A stretch of DNA of 64,000 nt from Planctomycetota bacterium. Its GTDB lineage: Bacteria; Planctomycetota; Planctomycetia; Pirellulales; Lacipirellulaceae. Positions 17,101 to 25,095 of the stretch are shown here, piece after piece. Numbering within the stretch: the first letter of the stretch is position 1; each line of letters opens with the position of its first letter. A model generated the notes under the pieces. The model had not been told where the DNA came from and did not search any database. It saw nothing but the letters and a program-made list of their open reading frames with translations. The DNA lies in NCBI GenBank assembly GCA_013152205.1, contig JAADGV010000088.1, forward strand, positions 96,079 through 160,078, given 5' to 3'. The position numbers were made by a program, and so were the translations under genes.

Positions 17101-17595
17101 CGTGCCGCTGCCGCCAACAATCCCAGCGACATGCGTACCGTGCCCGCCAGAAGGTCCGTCGTCGTAGGGATTCGCATCGTTCTCGCCAGTAAAATCCCAG
17201 CCGCCAACGACCCGATAGCCCGCCCCAAAACCTCCGCCCAAAGCAACCTGATCGTAAGCGATGCCACTGTCGATCACTGCGACGGTTTGCCCGATGCCGG
17301 TAAAGCCATAGTTGGCTCGCACATTGTCGAGACCCGTTTGTGCATTGGCTTCGAGTAATGCGTTTTCGATTTGGCGAGATTGATCGTCGAGCGAGTCCTG
17401 GTCTCCCGCCTCGATCCAAAAGTCTGGAGTGGATTCGACATGCTGGGTGAGGGCTGGCGGTTCGTCGATGCCCACATGCGGCTCGATCGCACCGCCAAGG
17501 AACCCACCCAACGGATTGGCAGACATCAAATGCCGATCCTCGAGCTGTTCCATCCGGCCAGTCCATTCGAACTGTTTTTTGGTGTCCGTTCGCAT
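14143..17595 (-). CDS. Secreted subtilisin-like serine protease (S8) with LEPR-type N-terminal box and tandem repeats
   Basis: The protein has 1150 residues. The N-terminus MEQLEDRHLMSANPLGG is the planctomycete LEPR/HLMSA-type box found at the start of giant exported proteins. The S8 triad is AVIDSGIAY (Asp109), GGHGTHVAGIVGG (His152) and MSGTSMAAPYVAG (Ser325), with the oxyanion Asn in AVSAGNS (251). A pre-peptidase-C-like beta domain follows, where GDVDYFSF and YRIEATSNGYL are visible. Then come eight tandem units of 46-49 residues rich in Asp, Asn, Gly and Tyr, and a short acidic tail. The repeats resemble calcium-binding or adhesive beta repeats, but I do not recognise them as a named family. 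Expected location is the cell surface or outside the cell. It converges on the glycosyltransferase with a 4-nt gap. Confidence 0.9.
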   Translation of the reverse strand: MRTDTKKQFEWTGRMEQLEDRHLMSANPLGGFLGGAIEPHVGIDEPPALTQHVESTPDFWIEAGDQDSLDDQSRQIENALLEANAQTGLDNVRANYGFTGIGQTVAVIDSGIAYDQVALGGGFGAGYRVVGGWDFTGENDANPYDDGPSGGHGTHVAGIVGGSGTGVAPGVDLVALRVFDDAGAGYFSWVENALNWVHDNKNSFENPITTVNLSLGVSGWNAETIPSWANLEDEFAHLEADGIFIAVSAGNSFTSYNAAGLSYPAASSYVIPVMSTDDNGQLSYFSQRSTRAIAAPGRWITSTVPDYSGNNDGINDDYATMSGTSMAAPYVAGASMLVREAMEFVGYTNITQDMIYNQMMATADSVFDSVTNQSYSRLNLEAAIDDLMPTDDYGSTVASAYNLGAVNGPMAMSGAIATLGDVDYFSFTAGSTGTVTFETTNTTNNLAASWLVNGTQSLSVLAVDGSSLTVNVVAGQEYTVGFSSSDGLGYYDFNVTSASSFTFTDWGAVSFSQLQGVSATNDTWYRIEATSNGYLTAEGLFDVAGGQISLELYDTNLTQVDTGNAVNGQSRVDTYATAGEEFFVRVLGSNADVDFRLTNLVTLSGTTVNVAGTSAADTFSFAAGNTHQVSVNGVTYGFASIAITEVNFDGGAGVDSITMTGTAGDEMATLRVGDATLVGAGFTVNALNVEDVDVYGGGGNDRANLYDSVGDDLFTATPDSASLVGSGYDNRVTGFSRVYAYATAGGDDSATLYDSAGDDSFKAYSTWARFAGNGYYNYAQGFDRVDAYATAGGNDRAYLYDSSGNDRFYALPEYAVILGENSEFANYARGFDRVDAYATAGGNDRAYLYDSSGNDRFYGLPEYAVMVGENSEFINYARGFGRVDAYATAGGNDRATLYDSSGDDRFYGLPEYAVMVGENSEFINYARGFDRVDARATAGGNDRATLYDSAGNDLFYGLPDYAVMLDENSEFYNYVRGFDRVDARATAGGNDRAYLYDSAGNDLFYGLPDYAVMLGANSEFYNYVRGFGQVNAYATAGGTDQAFLYDSLGNDILRVGTDSQTLEGNGYYNFAKGFEQTNAFASSGYDQVLIDRVYQDESLFGQNNLVQVTRQTSTQNAYSFDKLVATVEGGAFVDVDPLVIDYLYEEFGAS
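14340..15530 (-). repeat. Coding tandem repeat, about 8 units of 138-147 bp
   Basis: Each unit encodes a variation of VDAYATAGGNDRAYLYDSSG, then NDRFYGLPEYAVMVGENSEF, then a link ending NYARGF. The five or six central units are nearly identical in DNA as well as protein. The outer units (for example the one beginning VDVYGGGGNDRANLYDS and the last one ending in NYYNFAKGFEQ-like sequence) are more diverged. This pattern fits expansion by unequal exchange from the middle. The region is a likely site of length variation between strains and of assembly error. Confidence 0.92.
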
Positions 17596-18165
17596 TGCCT
17601 TCCCTCGCAGGCAACCAACATTCTCGGTTCAGAAAACCAGCGTGCTACGCGGTGCCCCTGAGACGAACTTGGTTGATGTAGGTGTGAGATTAGATGGGTG
17701 ACGAAGCCGCAGGGAGAGACGAAAGCTAGGTCGAGATAAGCCTGTTTCCAGGGTGCAAACAGCCGAGACCTTCCTTCAGCGGAAGAAACTCGATTGGTTT
17801 CACACCAAAAGCCTAGTACAATTTTGCTAGGCAGGAGGGGGGCTTTCAAAGACTTCGCGGGATATTTTCCCTATTACTCGCGGCTTGAGGCCCTTTCCTT
17901 AGAGCGTGTTGCCGGCAATCCACATTTGCCAGTCGTCGCGCTGTTTTTGGACAGCATGCTGTTGTCCTGTTACCACACCTACACATAGGTACGCCTATCG
18001 ATAACAATAGTTCGATAGACCCCTTCATCTGGCCCGTCTGCACATCGCTGAATCGAAGTCTTTTCTATCCAGCATGTTCGAGGCCTGTTACGATGAAGCA
18101 ATATCGCCTGCCAGCGTGGCTATGTCTAGCATCCAAATTTGGCCAGGTACCTCGGGAGAACATCA
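17596..18165. other. Divergent intergenic region between protease and kinase genes
   Basis: These 570 nt hold no frame that I trust. They should carry the promoters of the minus-strand protease and the plus-strand kinase. A short inverted repeat, gcctag...ctaggc, lies near 17809-17832. No recognisable RNA gene, operator or long palindrome of the dispersed families was seen. Confidence 0.5.
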
Positions 18166-19854
18166 ATGGCCAAGAGCGAATGGAAACCGGGCCTCGAAGA
18201 GACGATTGAATCGCCACCCCTACGCGCTTCGTTCAACTCGCCACCGACGCCCGACCCCGCCTCGCCGCAACGTCACATGGCCTTGGTCGAAGGCAGCGGC
18301 CCCGAGCTAAGCCAAGAGATGCGCAGCCTGTTGCGCGATCGGTTGCGTACCGTTGCGATACTGCTTTTCCTGCTTTTTGCCGTCTTTTTAGTTCGCTCGT
18401 TCTGGCAATTAGCCACAGGTGCTAGCAGCCAATTCGGCCCGGTTTTCTATGCCCACATCACCGTGACCGCCGTGCTAGCACTAATGGCACAACGGCTCTG
18501 CACCGGCTGCGACCTCGTGGTCAATCGGCTGCGACTTTCAGAACTCACCATCATCGGTAGCCCGGCCGCTTTTTTTCTGCTTCTTACGTATCACAACCTG
18601 CTAGCATGTGCCGCGATGCCCGATGGCCATTCCCATGTCCCGAGAGTTATCGGGGGCTGGATACTGCTGATCTTCTGCTACGCGCTGTTTGTGCCGAACA
18701 CGTGGCAACGGGCCGCCGTAGTGCTAAGCCTGATCGGCATCGCTCCAACCTTCGTCTGGGGCTTGGCGTACCTTCGCTCCGAGCAGTTTGCAAATCTCAC
18801 CGCGGTGCCAGGATTTCGTGGAGAGTTTTTCGAGCAATTTTTAATCATCATACTAAGCGTTTTCACCGCCACAGTGGGGGTGCATACGATCGGCTCGCTG
18901 CGCAAGGAGGCCTTTGTTGCTCGTCAGTTAGGGCAGTATCGTCTACGCGAAATGCTTGGCAGCGGAGGCATGGGCGAAGTCTATTTGGCTGAGCATCAGA
19001 TGATGAAACGCCCCTGTGCCATCAAGGTGATCCGACCCGAAAAAGCAGGCAACCCCCAGGTGCTAGCTCGCTTCGAACGAGAAGTTCGCGCGACCGCAAA
19101 ACTCTCGCATTGGAACTCCATCGAGATCTACGACTACGGACGGACCGACGATGGGACGTTTTACTACGTCATGGAATTTTTGCCCGGGCACAACATCGGC
19201 GAGTTGGTCGACGATTACGGCCCGATGCCCTCCGAGCGTATCGTCCACTTGATGGGCCAAGTTTGCGACGCACTGGCCGAAGCCCATAGCCAGGGCTTGG
19301 TACACCGAGATATCAAGCCGGCCAATATCTTTTGCGCCTATCGAGGCGGCCACTTCGATGTTGCCAAATTGCTAGATTTCGGCTTGGCCAAACCGATTGC
19401 TGAGACTCAGGATGTCGAACTTACGCAGGAAGGCGCCATCACCGGCTCGCCCCTATTCATGTCGCCCGAGCAGGCAACCGGCAGCGGCGAGGTCGATGCG
19501 CGAAGCGATATCTATTCGCTCGGCGCCCTCATGTTTTACATGGCCACCGGTCAGCCACCGTTTAACTACAACAAACCGATCCAGGTGATGGTGGCACACG
19601 CCTCGGAGCCGCCCCAATCGCCGCGAAAAATCACCCCAGATATTCCGCTGGAACTCGAAGAGATCATTCTTCGCTGCCTGGAAAAGAAACCGGAGAATCG
19701 AATCCAAGAGGCTACCACTCTGCGAGATCTTTTGGCCCAGGTGCCAAGCAAGCATACGTGGTCGCACATCCAGGCAGCCGAGTGGTGGCAAAGTCACGGC
19801 TGCCCGAAGCGAAAAGCCCTGGCAGCCGCTGCCATCGAAATGGCAGCCGTATAA
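18166..19854 (+). CDS. Membrane-anchored Ser/Thr protein kinase (PknB/Hanks type) with N-terminal multi-pass region
   Basis: About 562 residues. A proline-rich 50-residue start is followed by roughly six hydrophobic segments between residues 55 and 245, from VAILLFLLFAVFLV to FLIIILSVFTATVGV. The kinase domain comes last: YRLREMLGSGGMGEVYLAEH (Gly loop near 257-275), CAIKVIRP (Lys), VHRDIKPANIF (catalytic loop), LLDFGLAKP (Mg loop) and GSPLFMSPEQATG. All catalytic residues are present. This layout, with membrane part first and kinase domain at the C-terminus, is the reverse of PknB and resembles adenylate-cyclase-like receptor designs. ATG 18166 has gggaga upstream; an in-frame TTG at 18139 is less likely. 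The targets are unknown. Confidence 0.9.
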   Translation: MAKSEWKPGLEETIESPPLRASFNSPPTPDPASPQRHMALVEGSGPELSQEMRSLLRDRLRTVAILLFLLFAVFLVRSFWQLATGASSQFGPVFYAHITVTAVLALMAQRLCTGCDLVVNRLRLSELTIIGSPAAFFLLLTYHNLLACAAMPDGHSHVPRVIGGWILLIFCYALFVPNTWQRAAVVLSLIGIAPTFVWGLAYLRSEQFANLTAVPGFRGEFFEQFLIIILSVFTATVGVHTIGSLRKEAFVARQLGQYRLREMLGSGGMGEVYLAEHQMMKRPCAIKVIRPEKAGNPQVLARFEREVRATAKLSHWNSIEIYDYGRTDDGTFYYVMEFLPGHNIGELVDDYGPMPSERIVHLMGQVCDALAEAHSQGLVHRDIKPANIFCAYRGGHFDVAKLLDFGLAKPIAETQDVELTQEGAITGSPLFMSPEQATGSGEVDARSDIYSLGALMFYMATGQPPFNYNKPIQVMVAHASEPPQSPRKITPDIPLELEEIILRCLEKKPENRIQEATTLRDLLAQVPSKHTWSHIQAAEWWQSHGCPKRKALAAAAIEMAAV

Positions 19855-20030
19855 CGAGTGTTCCGACCATGGACCATATTGCCCGGCCATCCTGGCCGAA
19901 ACATACGACAGTGCCACGCCCCAAAGCCTCGAACATCCGCTGCACTTCCGGTGTCTTTCGCAAGAGAGCAAACCCGAATACAATGAGACGCTCGTTGCCT
20001 AGAGCAACTTTCCAAGCCCAAAGCAACAGG

Positions 20031-20054
20031 TGTTAGCGGTGGCGGCCACGCCAC
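20031..20054. repeat. Short dispersed palindromic element F, copy 1, in the kinase-leuC gap
   Basis: The core ttagcggtggcggccacgcc can fold on gtggcgg/ccgccac-type pairing. The same core is found at 31601-31624 and, with two changes, at 37607-37630, in the opposite orientation. Each copy lies 20-180 nt after the stop codon of a gene, so a terminator or 3'-end processing role is possible. The rest of the 290-nt gap (19855-20144) holds no supported gene. Confidence 0.7.
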
Positions 20055-20144
20055 ACAGAACAGTGAAAACAGTCCATCACAAAAAATCCAAAACGCCCTA
20101 CTCCCACCATTTCCGCAACCGATTTGCCAATTAGCCAACCTGCC

Positions 20145-21542
20145 ATGAAACCACGCACTCTGTTTCAAAAAATTTGGGACAACCACATCGTTCACTCCGA
20201 AGAGGGTCGCCAAACCATCCTCTACGTCGACCTGCAACTCGTCCACGAGGTGACCAGCGCTCAAGCGTTTGAAGGGTTACGCCTGGAAGGCCGAACCGTC
20301 CGCCGCCCCAATCGGACCATCGCCACAGCTGACCACAACATCCCGACCACAGACCGCAGTCTGCCAATAGCCGACGAAGTTTCGAAGAAGCAAATCGACA
20401 CTTTGCGCGACAACTGCAAAGAGTTTGGCATCCGACACTACGACCTGGACGACCCGAACCAGGGGATTGTCCATGTGATTGGGCCAGAACTCGGTTATAC
20501 CCAACCGGGGATGACGATTGTTTGCGGCGATAGCCATACCTCGACGCACGGTGCTTTTGGGGCACTCGCGTTTGGCATCGGCACCAGTGAAGTCGAACAT
20601 GTTCTGGCAACGCAAACCTTGCTCCAGTCGCTCCCTAAAACACTTGAGCTACGAGTCGACGGCCAATTGTCGCCGGGCGTCACGGCCAAAGATTTGATAC
20701 TCTACTTGATCGGCCAGATCACCACCGATGGCGGAACCGGTTATTGCATCGAGTACACAGGCGAAGCGATTCGCGCACTCAGCATGGAAAACCGCATGAC
20801 GGTCTGCAACATGTCGATCGAAGCCGGCGCTCGTTCAGGCATGATCGCGCCGGACGAAACCACTTTCGAATACCTTCGCGGCCGGCAGTATGTCCCCGAA
20901 GATTTTGAGGCAGCCGTCGAGCGGTGGAAAAAATTGCCCACCGACGAAGGGGCTGAGTACGATAAGTCGCTAAAATTCGCAGCCGCCGAGATCGCCCCAC
21001 AGGTCTCATGGGGAACCAACCCAGGACTTGTTGCTTCGGTCGATGGCAAGGTGCCCACGCCAAGCGACTACTCCGACCCGACCGATCAAAAAACCGTGGC
21101 CAATGCGCTCGCCTACATGGGCCTAAAAGGGGGCGAGCCGATCACCGACCTCAAAATCGATCGCGTATTCATCGGCTCCTGCACCAATGGCCGAATCGAA
21201 GACCTGCGTGCCGCTGCGACGGTCGCCAAAGGCCATAAAGTTTCAGACCACGTCGACGCGATGGTTGTTCCCGGCAGCGGGCAGGTAAAACGGCAGGCCG
21301 AAGCTGAGGGACTCGACCTCATCTTCAAGGAAGCCGGGTTCGAATGGCGCGAGGCGGGTTGCAGCATGTGTTTGGCAATGAATCCCGACAAGCTTTCTCC
21401 TGGCGAGCGATGTGCTTCAACCTCGAACCGCAATTTTGAAGGCCGCCAAGGCAAAGGCGGACGGACCCACCTAGTTTCTCCCGCCATGGCCGCCGCCGCC
21501 GCGGTCGCCGGCCATTTCGTTGATATCCGCGATTTTGTATGA
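20145..21542 (+). CDS. leuC: 3-isopropylmalate dehydratase large subunit
   Basis: The protein has 465 residues and begins [20 protein letters not shown], the standard LeuC start; the open frame extends seven codons further to a TTG that is not used. The HxTxxxxF and active-site segments are clear: [47 protein letters not shown] and [14 protein letters not shown], the last three containing the cysteines that hold the [4Fe-4S] cluster. With LeuD it isomerises 2- to 3-isopropylmalate in leucine synthesis. leuD follows, but 313 nt away, separated by a 200-bp palindromic element. Confidence 0.97.
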   Translation: MKPRTLFQKIWDNHIVHSEEGRQTILYVDLQLVHEVTSAQAFEGLRLEGRTVRRPNRTIATADHNIPTTDRSLPIADEVSKKQIDTLRDNCKEFGIRHYDLDDPNQGIVHVIGPELGYTQPGMTIVCGDSHTSTHGAFGALAFGIGTSEVEHVLATQTLLQSLPKTLELRVDGQLSPGVTAKDLILYLIGQITTDGGTGYCIEYTGEAIRALSMENRMTVCNMSIEAGARSGMIAPDETTFEYLRGRQYVPEDFEAAVERWKKLPTDEGAEYDKSLKFAAAEIAPQVSWGTNPGLVASVDGKVPTPSDYSDPTDQKTVANALAYMGLKGGEPITDLKIDRVFIGSCTNGRIEDLRAAATVAKGHKVSDHVDAMVVPGSGQVKRQAEAEGLDLIFKEAGFEWREAGCSMCLAMNPDKLSPGERCASTSNRNFEGRQGKGGRTHLVSPAMAAAAAVAGHFVDIRDFV

Positions 21543-21560
21543 TTGAACCCGCATATTTAG

Positions 21561-21762
21561 ACTTTCGCAAAGGCGCTAAGTCGCAAAGAACAGGAAAATC
21601 AATCCTTAGAAGCCATCACACGCGGCTCCGTAAGGTAATTAGATCTCGCAGAGACGCTGAGACGGCAGAGCTATGGCGTTCCAGTTTTCTCCGCTGTCTC
21701 TGCGACTCTGCGAGACAATCCCTTTCCTTGTTTCCTTTGCGACTTAGCGCCTTTGCGAGAAA
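21561..21762. repeat. Nested imperfect palindrome, family A, copy 1, between leuC and leuD
   Basis: An outer pair of perfect 24-nt arms lies at 21565-21588 and 21735-21758, with core gcaaaggcgctaagtcgc. Inside it is a second inverted pair: 27-nt arms with about four mismatches, starting tctcgcagag near 21644 and ending ctctgcgaga near 21714. A related copy at 43989-44166 shares both the arms and the middle (ggtaatt), so this is a mobile or copied unit rather than a chance hairpin. It fills most of the leuC-leuD gap, with no gene in it. Confidence 0.9.
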
Positions 21763-21855
21763 TCCCTACCTATTTGGTTGCGAACAGAGGTAGCGCTGAG
21801 TTTATCAGTGGTTTTGTTTTTATAGAAAAATTTCGGCGACTGGAAATAATACAAG

Positions 21856-22455
21856 ATGAAATCATTCACTACCCACACCGGCTTAGTGGCCATCATGGAC
21901 CGCGCCAACGTCGATACCGACCAAATCATTCCCAAGCAGTTCCTCAAACGCATCGAGCGAACCGGTTTTGGCGAGTTTCTATTTTGGGATTGGGCCAAAC
22001 TCGACGACGGGTCGCCCAACCCTGCGTTCGAACTCAACCGACCCGAGGCGCAGGGGGCCAGCGTTCTTGTAGCTCGGCGAAATTTCGGCTGCGGATCTAG
22101 CCGAGAGCATGCTCCCTGGGCGCTAGAAGACTACGGTTTTCGAGTAATCATCGCCCCGAGCTTTGCCGACATCTTCTACAACAACTGCTTCAAAAACAGC
22201 ATGCTCCCGATCCGACTTTCGGAAGAGTTGGTCGACAAGATTTTCTCCCAAGCTGCCAAGCGTGTCGATTATCGACTGACCGCCGATCTGGAAAATTGTA
22301 CCTTGAGCGACGAACATGGATTCTCCACGTCGTTCGAGGTCGATTCCTTCCGCCAACATTGTCTGCTAAATGGCTTGGACGATATCGGGCTGACGCTCGA
22401 ACACGAAGACAAAATTACGGCTTACGAACAGGCCCAAGGCATTGGCGTTTCTTGA
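21856..22455 (+). CDS. leuD: 3-isopropylmalate dehydratase small subunit
   Basis: The 199-residue protein fits the swivel-domain subunit of isopropylmalate isomerase: [20 protein letters not shown] at the start, [20 protein letters not shown], and the substrate-recognition loop [13 protein letters not shown] near residue 76. [16 protein letters not shown] follows as in the family. It works with LeuC. The TGA stop overlaps by one base the ATG of the next gene (TGATG), an arrangement that commonly gives coupled translation. Confidence 0.97.
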   Translation: MKSFTTHTGLVAIMDRANVDTDQIIPKQFLKRIERTGFGEFLFWDWAKLDDGSPNPAFELNRPEAQGASVLVARRNFGCGSSREHAPWALEDYGFRVIIAPSFADIFYNNCFKNSMLPIRLSEELVDKIFSQAAKRVDYRLTADLENCTLSDEHGFSTSFEVDSFRQHCLLNGLDDIGLTLEHEDKITAYEQAQGIGVS

Positions 22456-23501
22456 TGCGTAGCGATAGGCCATTATTGATGTCGGTGGTAACGCTCGTGA
22501 TTACGCTTGCGACGACCGCTTTCGCCTTCGCTCAGGACGAAGCCCTCATTTATGCGCCCCCGGGCGACGAGTCGGCAAATTACCAAAGCGAAATCGTTCT
22601 TGAAAAACTTGATGGCCCTGCCAGCTTGGCCGTGCGCGAAGGCCCCGTCGGCGTCGGCCCCCACGAGCTGTTCATCTCTGAAAGTGGAGCGGGGCGAGTA
22701 TTTCGAGTCTCTACGGCACAACCAAAAAAAGCGAGCGACACGATCACCGGATTGCCTGTTGGCCCGCTCGGCTTAACACTGCTTACACGCACCAAGCTTG
22801 CGGTTTGTCGTGGCGAAAATGTGGTGGGCGTCTATGCGTTGCCGATTGGCGGTTCAGCGATCACCGCCGATAAAACCGACCACACGGTTGGTCCCCTTGC
22901 GGCGAAAACACTAGCCAAGATCGGGAAAAATCGCTTCCTAGGTCTAGCAAAAACAGACGACTCGCTTTTTATCGTTGCTAGCGGCGGCGAGCAGACGGGT
23001 TGGATTCTAAAAACTCGTATCGAGGCGAACCGCTTGGCCTTTCTCCAGCCATTTATCCAAACTCACAAAACCACACAGGCAGGTGCCCCAACGTGCATCA
23101 CGACAACACCCAAAGATCGCCCTTCCTTCTTAGTGGTTGGTCAAATGGGCAGCAAAAAAATTATCAACGATAGCTCGATCACTTTTTTCGTACCTTCCAC
23201 CGGAACCTTGGCCCTTAGCCTTGGCACCGGCTTGCACGATATTTCGGGATTGGCCTACAGCCCAGCAGGCAATCTATACGCCCTTGATATTTCCTTGCAA
23301 GACGAGCAGGCGGGCGGCGTCTATCGACTCGACGACGCTCGTATCGAGGGCAAGCAAGCATGTCGAGCCGTGAAAATCGCCTCGGTCGTCAGGCCCACTG
23401 CCCTAGCGTTTACTCCCGATGGCATACTGTATGTGACAGCGCAAGGCCCGGCCGAAAACGCCAAACAGGGCGTCTTGGTTAAAATTACCGGAAAATTCTG
23501 A
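22455..23501 (+). CDS. Secreted propeller-like (NHL/SMP-30-type) protein of unknown function
   Basis: The 348-residue protein opens with a signal peptide (SVVTLVITLATTAFAFAQDE). The mature part has weakly repeated blade-like segments: HELFISESGAGRVFRVST, DISGLAYSPAGNLYALDIS and PTALAFTPDGILYVTAQG, which resemble NHL/SMP-30 beta-propeller strands. No catalytic residues can be named. The start ATG 22455 shares its A with the leuD stop codon. The frame is open further upstream inside leuD, but the signal peptide fixes the start here. A secreted protein coupled to leuD is unexpected and may only reflect a shared transcript. Confidence 0.7.
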   Translation: MRSDRPLLMSVVTLVITLATTAFAFAQDEALIYAPPGDESANYQSEIVLEKLDGPASLAVREGPVGVGPHELFISESGAGRVFRVSTAQPKKASDTITGLPVGPLGLTLLTRTKLAVCRGENVVGVYALPIGGSAITADKTDHTVGPLAAKTLAKIGKNRFLGLAKTDDSLFIVASGGEQTGWILKTRIEANRLAFLQPFIQTHKTTQAGAPTCITTTPKDRPSFLVVGQMGSKKIINDSSITFFVPSTGTLALSLGTGLHDISGLAYSPAGNLYALDISLQDEQAGGVYRLDDARIEGKQACRAVKIASVVRPTALAFTPDGILYVTAQGPAENAKQGVLVKITGKF

Positions 23502-23511
23502 AAGAAACACG

Positions 23512-23829
23512 ATGGCTACTCGACGCGAAAAAATCGAAGCAATGTTGGTCGACGATCCCAACGATACTTTTTTGCGCTATAGCTTGGCGATGGAACTCGA
23601 CAAGGCCGAAGAGCACGACGCCAGTCTCGAAAAGCTTCGGCAACTAACGACGGACAAACCGCCCTACCTCCCCGCTTTTTTTATGGCCGGCCAGCAATTG
23701 GCTCGACTTCAGCGCAACGAAGAAGCCCGTTCCATCCTACGCGATGGCATCGAACAAGCCCGCACCCAAGGCAACGCCCACACCGCCGGCGAAATGAGCG
23801 AATTCCTAGCATCGCTAGGCAGCGAGTAA
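23512..23829 (+). CDS. Small TPR-like protein
   Basis: The 105-residue soluble protein contains two helix-turn-helix units with TPR character: FLRYSLAMELDKAEEHDASL and FFMAGQQLARLQRNEEARSI, the latter followed by LRDGIEQARTQGN. It begins 10 nt after the propeller gene and probably shares its transcript. TPR proteins mediate protein contacts; no partner can be named from the context. Confidence 0.8.
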   Translation: MATRREKIEAMLVDDPNDTFLRYSLAMELDKAEEHDASLEKLRQLTTDKPPYLPAFFMAGQQLARLQRNEEARSILRDGIEQARTQGNAHTAGEMSEFLASLGSE

Positions 23830-23870
23830 TAGAACACAAAGCCAAGGGGACGCAACTCCTTGGTTTTCGG

Positions 23871-24428
23871 TCACTCTTTCTTAACCGTACTACAGGCCGA
23901 TGCCACAGCACACGTCGTGCAACTCTCGCAGCCCCCCTGCCCCATCGCCTCTTCGGTACCACAACCAGGCCCACAGCCCTCGCTCAGCGTTTCGGCAAAC
24001 TTGCGAAACTCAACCGTTGCCTCATACGTGTCGGCCAACTGTCGAGTAATTTCCTCGGCTTCCGCCGGAACCTCTCCCAGGAAATAAAAAAACAACCCTT
24101 CGCCATCAAACAGATGTTCGACATCCACCAAGGCAGCCGAAATTCGATGCTCCGCGAGCAGTTCGCAACATGCTTGAAATGCTTTGTGTCGATGTTTTTC
24201 CAAACGAGCTTCAAGCAGTTGATCTTCGACGGTCATTTTTCGCAAAATTTGGCCAGCTGGACTACTGGTGTCGTCCGCAGACTCCGGCTCAGCAAGCACT
24301 TCGCCAATCTCCAGCCCACGAGCGCTACGAACAATCACACGCGATCGCCGCGGATAGAGCGTGGCATCAGCAGAGACAAACCGCCCCACCTGCCCCAGCA
24401 AACTATATCGAACCAGATGATATCCCAT
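23871..24428 (-). CDS. PSP1-domain protein (RicT/YaaT-like) with Cys-rich tail
   Basis: The chosen start gives about 185 residues beginning MGYHLVRYSLLGQVGRF. RSRVIVRSARGLEIGEVLAE and LVDVEHLFDGEGLFFYFLGE are typical of the PSP1 C-terminal domain. In Bacillus subtilis the PSP1 protein RicT works with RicA and RicF, a complex known to carry Fe-S clusters and to affect RNA processing and development. The last 30 residues here have seven Cys in GCGPGCG, GCESCTTC and SAC, suggesting a bound metal or cluster. The frame is open upstream to 24527, with another ATG at 24509, so the start is uncertain. It converges on the TPR gene. Confidence 0.8.
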   Translation of the reverse strand: MGYHLVRYSLLGQVGRFVSADATLYPRRSRVIVRSARGLEIGEVLAEPESADDTSSPAGQILRKMTVEDQLLEARLEKHRHKAFQACCELLAEHRISAALVDVEHLFDGEGLFFYFLGEVPAEAEEITRQLADTYEATVEFRKFAETLSEGCGPGCGTEEAMGQGGCESCTTCAVASACSTVKKE

Positions 24429-24565
24429 TCCGACGTACCAATCCTTGGGCGTTAGTAAGTTCCCGAAACTACTATGACGCTCTCTATTCTGACGTTTCGC
24501 GACCGTCATGCCAAGCAGCGTGTACAACCAATCCAGGACAACTACAAAGTCGCTGATTCTGTAGT

Positions 24566-24621
24566 AGCCGCGGGCGGAAGCCGTGGTTTTTTCAGGCTCA
24601 ACCGCGGCTTCCGCCTGCTGG
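24566..24621. repeat. Hairpin family D, copy 1
   Basis: Inverted arms of about 21 nt (core ggcggaagccgtggtt at 24573-24588, partner aaccgcggcttccgcc at 24600-24615) flank an 11-nt loop. A second copy with the same core lies at 33763-33824. It sits 138 nt upstream of the PSP1 gene and is followed directly by the composite element at 24679-24931. Together they fill the 667-nt gap before bioB. Confidence 0.88.
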
Positions 24622-24678
24622 ATTCCTCAGGACGGTCGCAAAGTCACAATTGCACGAAATCTATCGCAAAAAAATTGA

Positions 24679-24931
24679 ACCACGGAGGATGCGGAGGGAC
24701 ACAGAGAAAAGCTATTTCCTGCCTCCCCTCTGCATACAAACCCGTAAAAAGCTTGTTTTCTTGACACAATTTTTTGAAAAAACAAACCGCTAATCAACGC
24801 TGACAATCGCTAATCTCACGTCTGTTTTTCGCATTTCTTTCACCTATTAGCGTGTATTAGCGCTGATTAGCGGTTCCCTTTTTTTGTTTGCGGCCAAAGG
24901 CCGCGCTAAGATACTCCGCGTCCTCCGTGGT
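24679..24931. repeat. Composite nested palindrome: family B arms around a family C palindrome
   Basis: The left arm, accacggaggatgcgga from 24679, pairs with ctccgcgtcctccgtggt at 24914-24931 (family B, also found at 35250, 42263 and 58955). Inside is an independent palindrome (family C): 30-nt arms at 24785-24814 and 24846-24875, 25 of 30 positions complementary, built on aaccgctaatca and tgattagcggtt. This looks like one element inserted into another. No gene lies in it. Confidence 0.88.
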
Positions 24932-25095
24932 GATTCTTTTTCCTAAATTTCGGTCAAACACAGCGACTTTGCAATCGTCCAGTACAGCCAATCCGTCAAA
25001 GCCGCCTTGCGTTTGCGATCTGAGCATCGATAATCGTACGAAAGCCCACCCAGCCATGGGCCAACCAGTTACAACTCTCCACTGAAAAACACACC

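Noticed and set aside
16228..17614. Long frames on both strands overlapping the protease gene (for example 208 residues on the plus strand and 204 on the minus strand)
   Set aside because: They are shadows of the S8 protease, which has a complete catalytic triad in its own frame.
21561..21762. A leucine attenuator or T-box between leuC and leuD
   Set aside because: No leader peptide with Leu codons and no T-box conserved sequence; the same element occurs at an unrelated site (43989).
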